This document shows, piece by piece, positions 1 to 6,726 of a stretch of 18,609 nucleotides of DNA. The stretch's first letter is position 1, and the number at the start of each line of letters is the position of its first letter. A model generated the notes under the pieces. That model saw nothing but the letters and a program-made list of their open reading frames with translations. It had not been told where the DNA came from and did no database searches. This stretch comes from Rubrobacter sp. (GTDB taxonomy: Bacteria > Actinomycetota > Rubrobacteria > Rubrobacterales > Rubrobacteraceae), in NCBI GenBank assembly GCA_013815575.1, contig JACDFX010000004.1, forward strand, positions 1-18,609, given 5' to 3'. The position numbers and the translations under genes were made by a program.

Positions 1-3
1 GGC

Positions 4-765
4 GTGCGCGCGCACCTAACTCAGCCCCACGACGGCGCCCCCGCCGCCCACCACACGGCGGCCGGGGGCGCCGTCTACGTCTCCCCGCACCCGGAACCCG
101 AGGGGGCGAGAGTAATGTTCTTTACCCGCCTCGGCGGCGTCTCCCAGCCACCCTTCGACGCGCTCAACGTCTCCGTAAAGGTCGGCGACGATCCGGACGC
201 GGTCGCGGAGAATATCTCGATGATCCACGAGGCCGTGGGCGGGGTGCCCTCCGCCTGGGTCAAGCAGGTCGCCGGGGACGGCGTGGCCCGCGTCTCCGAG
301 GGCGGCTTCGCCGGAGAGGCGGACGCGCTCGTTACCTCGGAGGAGGGGCTATGCCTCAACGTGGCCGTCGCTGATTGCGTGCCGGTGGCGCTAGTTGGGG
401 AGGACGAGGTCGCGATGGTCCACTCCGGCTGGCGGGGGACGCTGGCCGGTATCTCCGGCAAGGCCGCTGGCCGGATGTCCGGTGGGGGGATACGCGCCTA
501 TATAGGGCCGAGTATCCGCGGCTGCTGCTACGAGGTGTCGGAAGAGTTGGCCGAGGCCTTTGGGGCGGAGTTCGGGGAGAGCGTCGTCTCGGGGCGGTAT
601 CTCTCGTTGCCGGGGGCGATCAGGGCGGATCTTGGCCAGGCCGGGGTGGAGGTAATCGACCTCGGGCTCTGCACGGGCTGCCGGCCCGACCTCTTCTTCT
701 CCCACCGCAAGCAGAAGCCGGTGACAGGGCGGAGTTTGGCCGCGGTCGTGAAGGTGGCGCGTTGA
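4..765 (+). CDS. pgeF: PgeF/YlmD-family laccase-domain protein (peptidoglycan editing factor), start uncertain
   Basis: Members of this family (YfiH/YlmD) are single-domain proteins with a Cys-His-His metal site. They are linked to peptidoglycan precursor editing, and some have polyphenol oxidase or purine nucleoside activities. Seen here: FFTRLGGVS (residues about 38-47), ADCVPV with Cys125, HSGWRGT with His140, IGPSIRGCCYEV, and a C-terminal CTGCRPDLFFSHRK. The length of 253 residues is normal for the family. The motif that should read QVHG reads QVAGDG, so the first metal-ligand His is Ala90, which is unusual. The GTG at position 4 is the leftmost possible start, but the frame is open to the window edge, so the true start may lie outside. 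ATG 115 would remove the first strand and is less likely. The stop overlaps the TTG start of yggS. Confidence 0.88.
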   Translation: MRAHLTQPHDGAPAAHHTAAGGAVYVSPHPEPEGARVMFFTRLGGVSQPPFDALNVSVKVGDDPDAVAENISMIHEAVGGVPSAWVKQVAGDGVARVSEGGFAGEADALVTSEEGLCLNVAVADCVPVALVGEDEVAMVHSGWRGTLAGISGKAAGRMSGGGIRAYIGPSIRGCCYEVSEELAEAFGAEFGESVVSGRYLSLPGAIRADLGQAGVEVIDLGLCTGCRPDLFFSHRKQKPVTGRSLAAVVKVAR

Positions 766-1490
766 CGCTGCCGGTGACGGAGGCCGGCATCCGGGAGAAG
801 CTCGCGCGGGTGCGGGAGAACGTGGCCGGGGCGCTGGAGAGGTCCGGGCGCGGGCCCGACGGGGTGCGGGTTCTCGTGGCGAGCAAGTACTACGCGCCCG
901 AGCAGATAGGCGCGCTCTCGGCCGTGGGCGTGGACCTCGTCGGCGAGAACCGGGCCGAAGAGCTCGTCGAGAAGCAAGAACTGTTTGGGGACGCGTTCGA
1001 GTGGCACTTTATCGGGCATTTGCAGCGGCGGAAGGCGAAGATCGTGGCGCCGCGGGTGAGCCTCGTGCATTCGGTCGACTCGGTGCGGCTCGTCGAGGAG
1101 CTCGCCGGGCGGGCGGCCGAAGGTGGAATAGAGGTGCTTTTTCAGGTAAACGTCTCCGGTGAGGAGTCCAAGTACGGTGTCGCGGAGGATGAGATAGAGG
1201 GGTTGCTGGAGGCCGCGGCGGCTACGGAGGGGAGGGTTCGGGCGAGGGGGTTTATGACCATCGCTCCGCTGGTCGAGGAGGCCGAGAGGGTGCGTTACGT
1301 TTTCGCGAAATTGAGGTCCATCCGTGATAGGCTACGCGGAAGTTGGAGCCCGCACTTCGATCTCTCCGAGCTCTCCATGGGAATGAGCAGCGACTACGAG
1401 GTGGCCGTTGAAGAGGGGGCTACCGTCGTAAGGATCGGGCGGATGCTAATAGAGGAGGATGGGCCCGTTAGGAGGCACGATGGCAGTTAG
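762..1490 (+). CDS. yggS: YggS family PLP-binding protein (pyridoxal phosphate homeostasis)
   Basis: YggS/PLPBP proteins are fold-III PLP-binding barrels without a known reaction. They maintain pyridoxal phosphate and amino-acid balance in the cytoplasm. The sequence shows the PLP lysine in VLVASKYY (Lys42), VGENRAEELVEK, WHFIGHLQRRKAK, HSVDSVRL, FQVNVSGEESKYG, GFMTIAPL and the C-terminal phosphate-binding LSMGMSSDYEVAVEEG. The length of 242 residues is typical. I chose TTG 762 because AAGGTGG lies five bases upstream and the TTGA overlap with the pgeF stop is a pattern repeated elsewhere in the window; GTG 774 lacks a Shine-Dalgarno. The frame stays open further left, but that part is out-of-frame pgeF. 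The 3' end overlaps sepF by 11 bases. Confidence 0.93.
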   Translation: MTLPVTEAGIREKLARVRENVAGALERSGRGPDGVRVLVASKYYAPEQIGALSAVGVDLVGENRAEELVEKQELFGDAFEWHFIGHLQRRKAKIVAPRVSLVHSVDSVRLVEELAGRAAEGGIEVLFQVNVSGEESKYGVAEDEIEGLLEAAAATEGRVRARGFMTIAPLVEEAERVRYVFAKLRSIRDRLRGSWSPHFDLSELSMGMSSDYEVAVEEGATVVRIGRMLIEEDGPVRRHDGS

Positions 1491-2058
1491 GGAGCGTCTG
1501 GATCGGATCGCAGCCTGGTTTGGGTTCGGTGTCGGCGAGGACGACTACTACGAGGAAGAAGAGGAAGAGGACCGCCGCTACGCGAACGACGCGCACGCGA
1601 ACGGCGGGCGCGGCGGCGAGCCGGGCCCGACGGTTCGGCGGCTCGGACGCACGGAGCGCTCCTCGGCCTTCGGTACCTCCCTCGGCGACCTCTTCGGCAG
1701 CGAGGGTCCTGGCCGCGGCGGCGACCGCTACGCCGGCCAGAGCCAGCCGTCGCACCTGCGTCCCGTCCCGGACCAACGCCCGACCCGGGTGAGCGTGGTG
1801 GAGCCCGCCAGCTTCAACGACGCGCAGAACCTGGCGGACCGCTACAAGCGCCAGCAGCCCGTCATCCTGAACCTTCAAAACGTGGACGGTGACCTCTCGC
1901 GGCGGATGGTGGACTTCTGCTCCGGGCTAACGTACGCGATGGACGGCAATATCCAGTCCGTCGCCAACAGGGTCTTTTTGCTCACGCCGCGCGACGTGGA
2001 GGTGAGCGCCGAGGAGCGTAAGCGCATCGCCGAGCGGGCGTTCTTCAACCAGCTCTAG
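1480..2058 (+). CDS. sepF: Cell division protein SepF
   Basis: SepF is a membrane-bound Z-ring component that ties FtsZ filaments to the membrane and replaces FtsA in actinobacteria. The N-terminus (MAVRERLDRIAAWFGFG) can form the expected amphipathic membrane helix. A run of about eight acidic residues and a Gly/Arg/Pro-rich, probably disordered linker cover residues about 20-105. The DUF552 core follows, from about RVSVVEPASFNDAQ through QPVILNLQNVDGDLSRRMVDFCSGLTYAMDG (given in parts) to VFLLTPRDVEVS. The protein is 192 residues long. ATG 1480 is preceded by GGAGG at 1471-1475, which favours it over the in-frame ATG at 1459. Its place between yggS and proC/yggT/divIVA is the classic Gram-positive division-cluster order. 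Confidence 0.94.
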   Translation: MAVRERLDRIAAWFGFGVGEDDYYEEEEEEDRRYANDAHANGGRGGEPGPTVRRLGRTERSSAFGTSLGDLFGSEGPGRGGDRYAGQSQPSHLRPVPDQRPTRVSVVEPASFNDAQNLADRYKRQQPVILNLQNVDGDLSRRMVDFCSGLTYAMDGNIQSVANRVFLLTPRDVEVSAEERKRIAERAFFNQL

Positions 2059-2073
2059 GAGATCCGGGGGGAC

Positions 2074-2862
2074 TTGCAGAAGGTCGGCATTATCGGGGTG
2101 GGCAAGATCGGGGGCTCACTCCTCCTCAGGCTGGCCGATTCCGGCGAGTTCGAGCTCTTCGCGAGCGACATCCATAAAGAACAACTCGGAATCTTCGAGA
2201 AGGCCGGCGTCAACACCGTTTCTTCCAACCTGGAGGTCGCCGAGAAGAGCGACCTGGTCTTCGTCGCCGTAAAACCCTGGGACGTTGGGCAGGTGATGGA
2301 AGAGATCTCACCGGTAATGGGCCCCCACGAAGGTAGGGCGGTCGCAAGCGTGGCCGCCGGCGTTACCATCGCGAATATCTCCGAGAGGCTTCCGGCGGGC
2401 GCGGCCGTGTTGCGCGTGATGCCGAACGTGTGCGCCTCGGTCGGGCTCGGGTCGGCCGTCGTGACGGCAAACGAGGCCGGCGGGGAGAGGCTGGGGGAGG
2501 TCATGGACATCTTCCGCCACGTCGGCGACGTGATGGAGCTTCCCGAGCGCCTCTTCGACGCGGCCACCGCCCTGCACGGGTCGGGACCGGCCTACGTCGC
2601 CCTCTTCGCCGACGCCCTGATACAGGCGGGCGTCCGTCAGGGTATCCCGCGCGACGTGGCCCGCAGGCTAGTCGTTGAGACCATCGCGGGGACGGCTGTT
2701 CTGCTCAAGGATAGGAGTGCGCACCAGGTGCGCGACGAGGTGATGACGCCAGGCGGGACTACCGCGGCGGCGTTCGTCGCGATGGAGAAGGCGGGCTTCG
2801 TAGGGGCCGTCCACGACGGCATCGAGGCCGCAACGGAGCAGGCGCGGGGGCTCGGGGGCTAG
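2074..2862 (+). CDS. proC: Pyrroline-5-carboxylate reductase
   Basis: ProC reduces 1-pyrroline-5-carboxylate to L-proline with NAD(P)H, the last step of proline synthesis. The N-terminal Rossmann motif VGIIGVGKIGGSLL, then FVAVKPWDVGQVM, a central HGSGPAYVALFADALIQAG and the family signature HQVRDEVMTPGGTTAAAF are all present. The length of 262 residues is standard. The start is TTG 2074, 15 bases after the sepF stop and behind a G-rich stretch; there is no ATG that keeps the Rossmann strand. The stop is directly followed by the yggT ATG. proC inside division clusters is common in Gram-positive bacteria, with no direct division role known. Nothing in the sequence suggests loss of activity. 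Confidence 0.95.
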   Translation: MQKVGIIGVGKIGGSLLLRLADSGEFELFASDIHKEQLGIFEKAGVNTVSSNLEVAEKSDLVFVAVKPWDVGQVMEEISPVMGPHEGRAVASVAAGVTIANISERLPAGAAVLRVMPNVCASVGLGSAVVTANEAGGERLGEVMDIFRHVGDVMELPERLFDAATALHGSGPAYVALFADALIQAGVRQGIPRDVARRLVVETIAGTAVLLKDRSAHQVRDEVMTPGGTTAAAFVAMEKAGFVGAVHDGIEAATEQARGLGG

Positions 2863-3201
2863 ATGGTCGCCCTACTCCAACAGTTCGGCTACGACATCGT
2901 GCGCCTGCTCGTCACCGTCGTGGACTACGCTTACTATATCCTCTTCGGCGCCATTATCGCGTCGATCCTGTTCTCCTGGTTTCCGGGCTACCCTTCGAGC
3001 ACTATCATGCAGGGGGTCTACGACGCCGTGAGGGCGGTGGCGAACCCGATACTGATGCCCATAAGAAGCCGGGTGCCGATGCTCCAACTCGGCGGGTTCG
3101 GGATAGACCTCTCACCGATCATCGCGATCTTCGGGCTCTCGATAGCCCGCCAGTTGCTCAAGATAATTATTGAACAGTTCATAGGACCGATCACGGGGTG
3201 A
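2863..3201 (+). CDS. yggT: YggT family membrane protein
   Basis: This 112-residue integral membrane protein has two hydrophobic segments, about residues 10-40 (ending ILFGAIIASILFSWFPG) and about 82-105 (IDLSPIIAIFGLSIARQLL). The loop between them carries the conserved PILMPIRSRVP stretch typical of YggT/YlmG. Members are found beside sepF and divIVA in many Gram-positive bacteria and in chloroplasts, where they are linked to membrane or nucleoid organisation, but no biochemical role is settled. The ATG follows the proC stop with no gap, which suggests translational coupling. It is followed six bases later by divIVA. Confidence 0.92.
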   Translation: MVALLQQFGYDIVRLLVTVVDYAYYILFGAIIASILFSWFPGYPSSTIMQGVYDAVRAVANPILMPIRSRVPMLQLGGFGIDLSPIIAIFGLSIARQLLKIIIEQFIGPITG

Positions 3202-3207
3202 TATGAG

Positions 3208-4326
3208 ATGCCGATTCGACCGATAGACATCAGGCGCAAGGAGTTCAGGAACGGGTTCCGCGGCTACGACGCGAACCAGGTAGACGACTTCCTGGACACG
3301 GTGGCCGACGAGTTCGAGCGCAACTACAACGAGAACCAGCGGATGCGCGAGGAGACGAACAGCCTTCGCGAGCGTTTGCAGCAGTTCGAGGACCTGGAGG
3401 GTTCGATTCGGGCGGCGCTGGTCCACGCGGAGCAGGCGGCGAACGACTTACGCCGCAGCGCGAACCGGGAGGCCGAGGACGTCCGGCAGGGTGCCAGGCG
3501 GGACGCGGAGTTCACGGTCCGGGACGCCCAGGCCCGCTCCCACCAGATGTTGGCCGACTCTTCCTCGCGGATAGAACGGGTCCAGGATTCATACGAGGCT
3601 TTGCAGGACGCGAAGAAGAGCTTCGCCAACGACTTCCGCCACCTCCTGAAAACCTACATGGATATGATGGAAAACATGGAGGTCAGCTCCGCGAGGGAGA
3701 TCGAGGCCTCACTGCGCGAGCGGCTTGACACCGAGTCCATAGCAGTGGTCCGTGAGGCCGCCACCCAGCAGGAACCCGCTGACGAGGAGCCGGCCTTCGG
3801 CGGGCAGGACGCGGAAGACCCGGGCGCGACCCAGCGCATCGAACCCGCGACGGCCGCCGCGGTCGGGCCCGAAGAGGGTGGGGGAACGGGGCCCCTGGCG
3901 GAGGGGCCGTCTACGCACGAGCCGTCCCCGCAAGAAGCCCCGGTGGGCGAGCAGGAGACGCAGGTGCTGCGGCCCGAAAGCCAGGACGCCGACGAGTCTG
4001 AGCCGGTCGTCTGGTCCACGGAAACCTCAGCCGCCGACGAGCCCGTGGCACAAGAGCCCGCGGCGACCGAAGAACCTGCGACCGACGAGCCTGTGGCCGA
4101 AGGGCCCGTCGCGGAGGAGATGGATCCCTCTACGACCCGGGCAGAGGCCCCGTCAGACGCGGCGGCCGAACCGGGTGCGGAGGAAGAGGTGGGGGTTGAT
4201 CGGGAAGAGACGTCGCTTGCCGAAGAGAGCCAGTCCCACGAGTTCTTCGATAAAGACTCCACGCGCCAAGAGCGCGGGGACAGCCGCATCTCGCGGGCGA
4301 GCCGGTTCCTCCGCCGGCGTGAGTAG
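3208..4326 (+). CDS. divIVA: DivIVA/Wag31-like polar scaffold with long acidic tail
   Basis: DivIVA proteins bind curved membrane and recruit growth or division machinery. Residues 1-40 carry the DivIVA lipid-binding domain (MPIRPIDIRRKEF, FRGYDANQVDDFLDTV). Residues about 30-175 are heptad-like, charged and coiled-coil in character. Residues about 185-345 are a low-complexity Glu/Pro/Ala/Asp/Thr tail with imperfect repeats of DEPVA-, EEPA- and EGPVA-type units near 277-304. The last 25 residues turn basic (SRISRASRFLRRRE). The length of 372 residues is longer than the compact Bacillus form of about 165. ATG 3208 begins six bases after the yggT stop, and the stop overlaps the GTG of the next gene. 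Assignment as DivIVA is firm; the role of the tail is unknown. Confidence 0.92.
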   Translation: MPIRPIDIRRKEFRNGFRGYDANQVDDFLDTVADEFERNYNENQRMREETNSLRERLQQFEDLEGSIRAALVHAEQAANDLRRSANREAEDVRQGARRDAEFTVRDAQARSHQMLADSSSRIERVQDSYEALQDAKKSFANDFRHLLKTYMDMMENMEVSSAREIEASLRERLDTESIAVVREAATQQEPADEEPAFGGQDAEDPGATQRIEPATAAAVGPEEGGGTGPLAEGPSTHEPSPQEAPVGEQETQVLRPESQDADESEPVVWSTETSAADEPVAQEPAATEEPATDEPVAEGPVAEEMDPSTTRAEAPSDAAAEPGAEEEVGVDREETSLAEESQSHEFFDKDSTRQERGDSRISRASRFLRRRE

Positions 4327-4624
4327 CGACTTTGTCGTCCCCAAGGACGACGGCGTGCTCGTCCGCCTCAGGGTTTCGCCCGGGGCGAGGAGCACGGGGC
4401 TTCAGGGCACATACGGCGAGGAGGCACTGAAGCTGAGGGTCGCCGCCCCGCCCGTGGGCGGAAAGGCAAACGCCGAGGCCGAGCGCTTTCTGGCGGGTCT
4501 CGTGGGCGCCGCGCCCGCGGAGGCGCGGGTGGTCAAGGGACTGACGGCGAGGGATAAGACCGTTTTCGTGGGCGGCGTGGACGTGGCGAGGGCGCGGGGG
4601 GCGATCTCCTCGCACCTGCCCTAG
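4319..4624 (+). CDS. DUF167/YggU family protein
   Basis: This 101-residue protein matches the DUF167 (YggU) family. It has VRLRVSPGARSTGLQG at the front, then LKLRVAAPPVGGKANAEAERFLAGL, then VVKGLTARDKTVFVGG. The PPVGGKAN block is the family hallmark. The function of the family is unknown. GTG 4319 overlaps the divIVA stop (GTGAGTAG), which marks a coupled start; the frame is open much further left, but that part is a shadow of divIVA. No clear Shine-Dalgarno is visible, consistent with re-initiation after divIVA. Four bases separate its stop from the rluD start. In many Gram-positive clusters lspA lies in this area; it does not here. Confidence 0.87.
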   Translation: MSSDFVVPKDDGVLVRLRVSPGARSTGLQGTYGEEALKLRVAAPPVGGKANAEAERFLAGLVGAAPAEARVVKGLTARDKTVFVGGVDVARARGAISSHLP

Positions 4625-4628
4625 CCCG

Positions 4629-5510
4629 GTGTCTTCGGAGAGCTTCCGGGTCGAGCCCGGGGAGACGGGAGAACGGCTGGACCGCCTGGCGGGGCGACGC
4701 CTAGAGATAAGCCGGAGCTCCGCCAGGCGCCTGATCGAGGATGGCCTCGTTCTCGTTACGGGTAAGCAAGAGAGCCCCTCCTACAAGGTGCGGGAGGGGG
4801 ACGCCATCTCTGCCGAGGTGCCGGAGCCGGGGGTGTCTCCCGAGGACATACCCGTGCCCGTGGTCTTCGAGGACGAGCACCTCATCGTCGTGGACAAGCC
4901 CGCCGGGCTCGTCGTGCATCCGGGCGCTGGTAACCCGTCTGGCACCCTGGTGAACGCGCTCTTGAGCAGGGGCGTATCGGGGGGAGACGATGCCGATAGG
5001 CCCGGCGTGGTTCATCGGCTCGACAGGGACACCTCTGGGCTGATGGTGGTCGCGAAGGGGGAGCCGGCCTACAGCGGTCTCGTTGGCATGATGTCCCGCC
5101 GGGAGGTGGAGCGGGTCTACCGCGCCGTCGTCTTGGGAGCCGGGTTGCCGGAGACGGGGACCGTAGACTCGCCCGTCGGGCGCGACCCGGACAACCCGAC
5201 GTTCATGACCGCCGGCCTCGGCAAGCACGCGGTTACGCACTTCGAGAGGATCGGGGAGGCGGACGGTTACGCGATGCTGCGGGTTCGGCTTGAGACGGGG
5301 AGGACGCACCAGATCCGGGTCCACCTCTCAGCCATAGGCCACCCTGTCTACGCCGACCCCCTCTACGGGACGCCCGTGCCCGGACGCCGGCTCTGGCTCC
5401 ACGCCGAGAAACTCTCCTTCCGGCATCCGACCACCGGCGAGGAGCACGAGTTCGAGGCCCCGATACCGGAAGATCTGGATCAGGCCGCGAGCTTCCTCAA
5501 ACTATCCTGA
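4629..5510 (+). CDS. rluD: RluD-type 23S rRNA pseudouridine synthase
   Basis: RluA/RluD enzymes convert uridines to pseudouridine in RNA; RluD itself acts on 23S rRNA helix 69. The N-terminal S4 RNA-binding domain covers residues about 10-65 (ERLDRLAGRRLEISRSSARR, KVREGDAI). The catalytic domain starts near VVFEDEHLIVVDKPAG and contains GVVHRLDRDTSGLMVVAK with catalytic Asp132. It continues through RLETGRTHQIRVHLSAIGHPVYADPLYG and ends LWLHAEKLSFRHP. The length of 293 residues is normal. GTG 4629 has no strong Shine-Dalgarno and probably relies on coupling to the preceding gene. It is the last + strand gene of the cluster. The exact uridine target cannot be read from sequence; the symbol reflects the family. 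Confidence 0.9.
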   Translation: MSSESFRVEPGETGERLDRLAGRRLEISRSSARRLIEDGLVLVTGKQESPSYKVREGDAISAEVPEPGVSPEDIPVPVVFEDEHLIVVDKPAGLVVHPGAGNPSGTLVNALLSRGVSGGDDADRPGVVHRLDRDTSGLMVVAKGEPAYSGLVGMMSRREVERVYRAVVLGAGLPETGTVDSPVGRDPDNPTFMTAGLGKHAVTHFERIGEADGYAMLRVRLETGRTHQIRVHLSAIGHPVYADPLYGTPVPGRRLWLHAEKLSFRHPTTGEEHEFEAPIPEDLDQAASFLKLS

Positions 5511-5581
5511 GACACCATCCGGTGCTTCAACCCGCGTCGGTGAGCAAGACAAGTCCTAAAAGGTCTCGTCGTATCACAGGG

Positions 5582-5875
5582 TCAGCGATGCGCCTCGCCG
5601 ATAACCTCGACGGCTGTCATCGACTCGTAACTTACGCCTGCTTTCTCCGCGTCGGGGCGGCGTCCTTGGACGAATCCGATGAAGGTGCGGGCCTGCTCCT
5701 CGGTGTCCCAGATTGTCAGGACGTGGGTCCTTGGCTCCGCTGGATCGCTCATCCAGTAGCCCGAGACAAAGCCGGGAACCTGGCGCGTGGTGGGAATGAG
5801 TTGCTCCTCCACAGTGCGCTGCTGCTCCTCGTCCCACGCTCGCTCCAGGTTGAAGATCGCCACTACCGCATACAT
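5582..5875 (-). CDS. Small ABM-like (dimeric alpha/beta barrel) protein
   Basis: This 97-residue cytoplasmic protein opens with MYAVVAIFNLE and continues through a helix (QQRTVEEQLIPTT), QVPGFVSGYWM, HVLTIWDTEEQARTFIGFV and a final strand SMTAVEVIGEA. The beta-alpha-beta-beta-alpha-beta order and the 'PGFVSGYW' turn resemble antibiotic-biosynthesis-monooxygenase-like ferredoxin-fold proteins. These are often dimers and include true oxygenases as well as proteins with no known activity. No catalytic residue can be assigned. The start is well supported by AAGGAGGT just upstream on the minus strand (5882-5889). It lies 68 bases downstream of the membrane-protein gene on the same strand and is probably co-transcribed with it. 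Confidence 0.72.
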   Translation of the reverse strand: MYAVVAIFNLERAWDEEQQRTVEEQLIPTTRQVPGFVSGYWMSDPAEPRTHVLTIWDTEEQARTFIGFVQGRRPDAEKAGVSYESMTAVEVIGEAHR

Positions 5876-5943
5876 GCTCTTACCTCCTTGTGCTTCCTTG
5901 CACTACTCCTACGCTCCGGCGTGTTCACGTCCGCGCGGCGCCG

Positions 5944-6603
5944 TCACCGCAGTCCCGCAATGGCTGGGTCAGGCCCGACTTCGGGCGCCCGCGCATCGGC
6001 GTAGAGCGCCCATCCGAGAGCCGCCAACATCAGCATCCAGACCGTTAGAACCAGGCGGCCAGCGAGGAAGGGGCCGAAAACTCCCGGAATCACGATGATG
6101 AAGACGGCGACGCCGCAGATCAATACTACAAACCGACGCCAACCGGCCCACTCGCCCGCACGCGCCACGGCCACACCCGCCAGCGTCAAGCCAATGCCAA
6201 TGAGGATCGAGGCGACGCCGAACCATATGTCAAGAAAGTCGGTCTCCGGTGAGGGGTACGGCGATGTGGCCAGGGTCATCGCTCGTACCTCGCACAATGT
6301 GAGAGTAGCCCAACCGACAGCCGAGATCCAAAGGCCAACGTGCCCGAGAAGGCCCCTACCGGCGGCGCCCGATCGGACGAGGCCGAGCATTCCGACGAGC
6401 AGAAGCAAGTGGTTAAGTATGAAGACGAACTGGGCTACTAGAAAACCCGCCGGTGTGTACGGGTAGCTGTACCAGTTGGACGAAACGGAGGGTGGGATGA
6501 AGCCGGTGATGATCCCGCCGATCGCGCCCATAATGGCGCCGACAAAGCACAGTAGACCTGCCGTCTTGACGAAGGAAGACCCCGCCGTGGAGGCGTTCTT
6601 CAT
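5944..6603 (-). CDS. Multi-spanning membrane protein of unknown function
   Basis: I do not recognise the family. The 219-residue protein has about six hydrophobic segments: residues about 13-37, 52-76, 84-106, 126-146, 156-178 and 184-203. The first external loop is aromatic and polar (PPSVSSNWYSYPYTPAG), and the loop between helices 3 and 4 is SPYPSPETD. No signal peptide cleavage site, nucleotide-binding site or transport signature is seen. ATG 6603 is preceded on the minus strand by GGAAGGAG at suitable spacing. It follows an AraC-type regulator gene and precedes the small ABM-like gene, all on the minus strand, so a three-gene unit controlled by that regulator is plausible but not shown. 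Confidence 0.72.
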   Translation of the reverse strand: MKNASTAGSSFVKTAGLLCFVGAIMGAIGGIITGFIPPSVSSNWYSYPYTPAGFLVAQFVFILNHLLLLVGMLGLVRSGAAGRGLLGHVGLWISAVGWATLTLCEVRAMTLATSPYPSPETDFLDIWFGVASILIGIGLTLAGVAVARAGEWAGWRRFVVLICGVAVFIIVIPGVFGPFLAGRLVLTVWMLMLAALGWALYADARAPEVGPDPAIAGLR

Positions 6604-6683
6604 TGATGCAACTCCTTCCTTGTTCTTTGCATGAACGTGGCTGCGTCAGTCTAGGGGGCTGGATAGCCTCGGTCTTTCACAGA

Positions 6684-6707
6684 CTTGCTCTTTCTTGTAC
6701 GTTCTTG
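6684..6707. promoter_or_regulatory. Three CTTG repeats phased at 10 bases (possible regulator site)
   Basis: The tetramer CTTG occurs at 6684, 6694 and 6704, exactly one helical turn apart, each in a T-rich context (CTTGCT, CTTGTA, CTTGCT). The site lies between the AraC-type gene and the membrane-protein gene, about 80-105 bases upstream of the latter's start. AraC-family proteins often bind helically phased half-sites, so this could be its target. No clear -35/-10 pair was identified next to it, and a tetramer repeated three times can arise by chance. Confidence 0.3.
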
Positions 6708-6726
6708 CTTTGGATTTCGGGGGACG

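Noticed and set aside
375..761. Long upstream extension of the yggS frame
   Set aside because: It is out-of-frame pgeF; the Gly/Arg-rich translation has no domain, and TTG 762 has a ribosome site and keeps all conserved YggS residues.
3654..4289. Ser/Ala/Gly-rich 211-residue ORF antisense to divIVA
   Set aside because: It is the mirror of the Glu/Pro/Ala-rich tail of divIVA; low complexity, no motif.
3752..4318. Arg/Pro/Ser-rich extension of the DUF167 frame
   Set aside because: It lies within divIVA in another frame. The DUF167 homology begins only after GTG 4319.
5511..5530. CACC-ATCC-GGTG mini-hairpin after rluD as a terminator
   Set aside because: Only four base pairs and no T-run follow, so it is not convincing.
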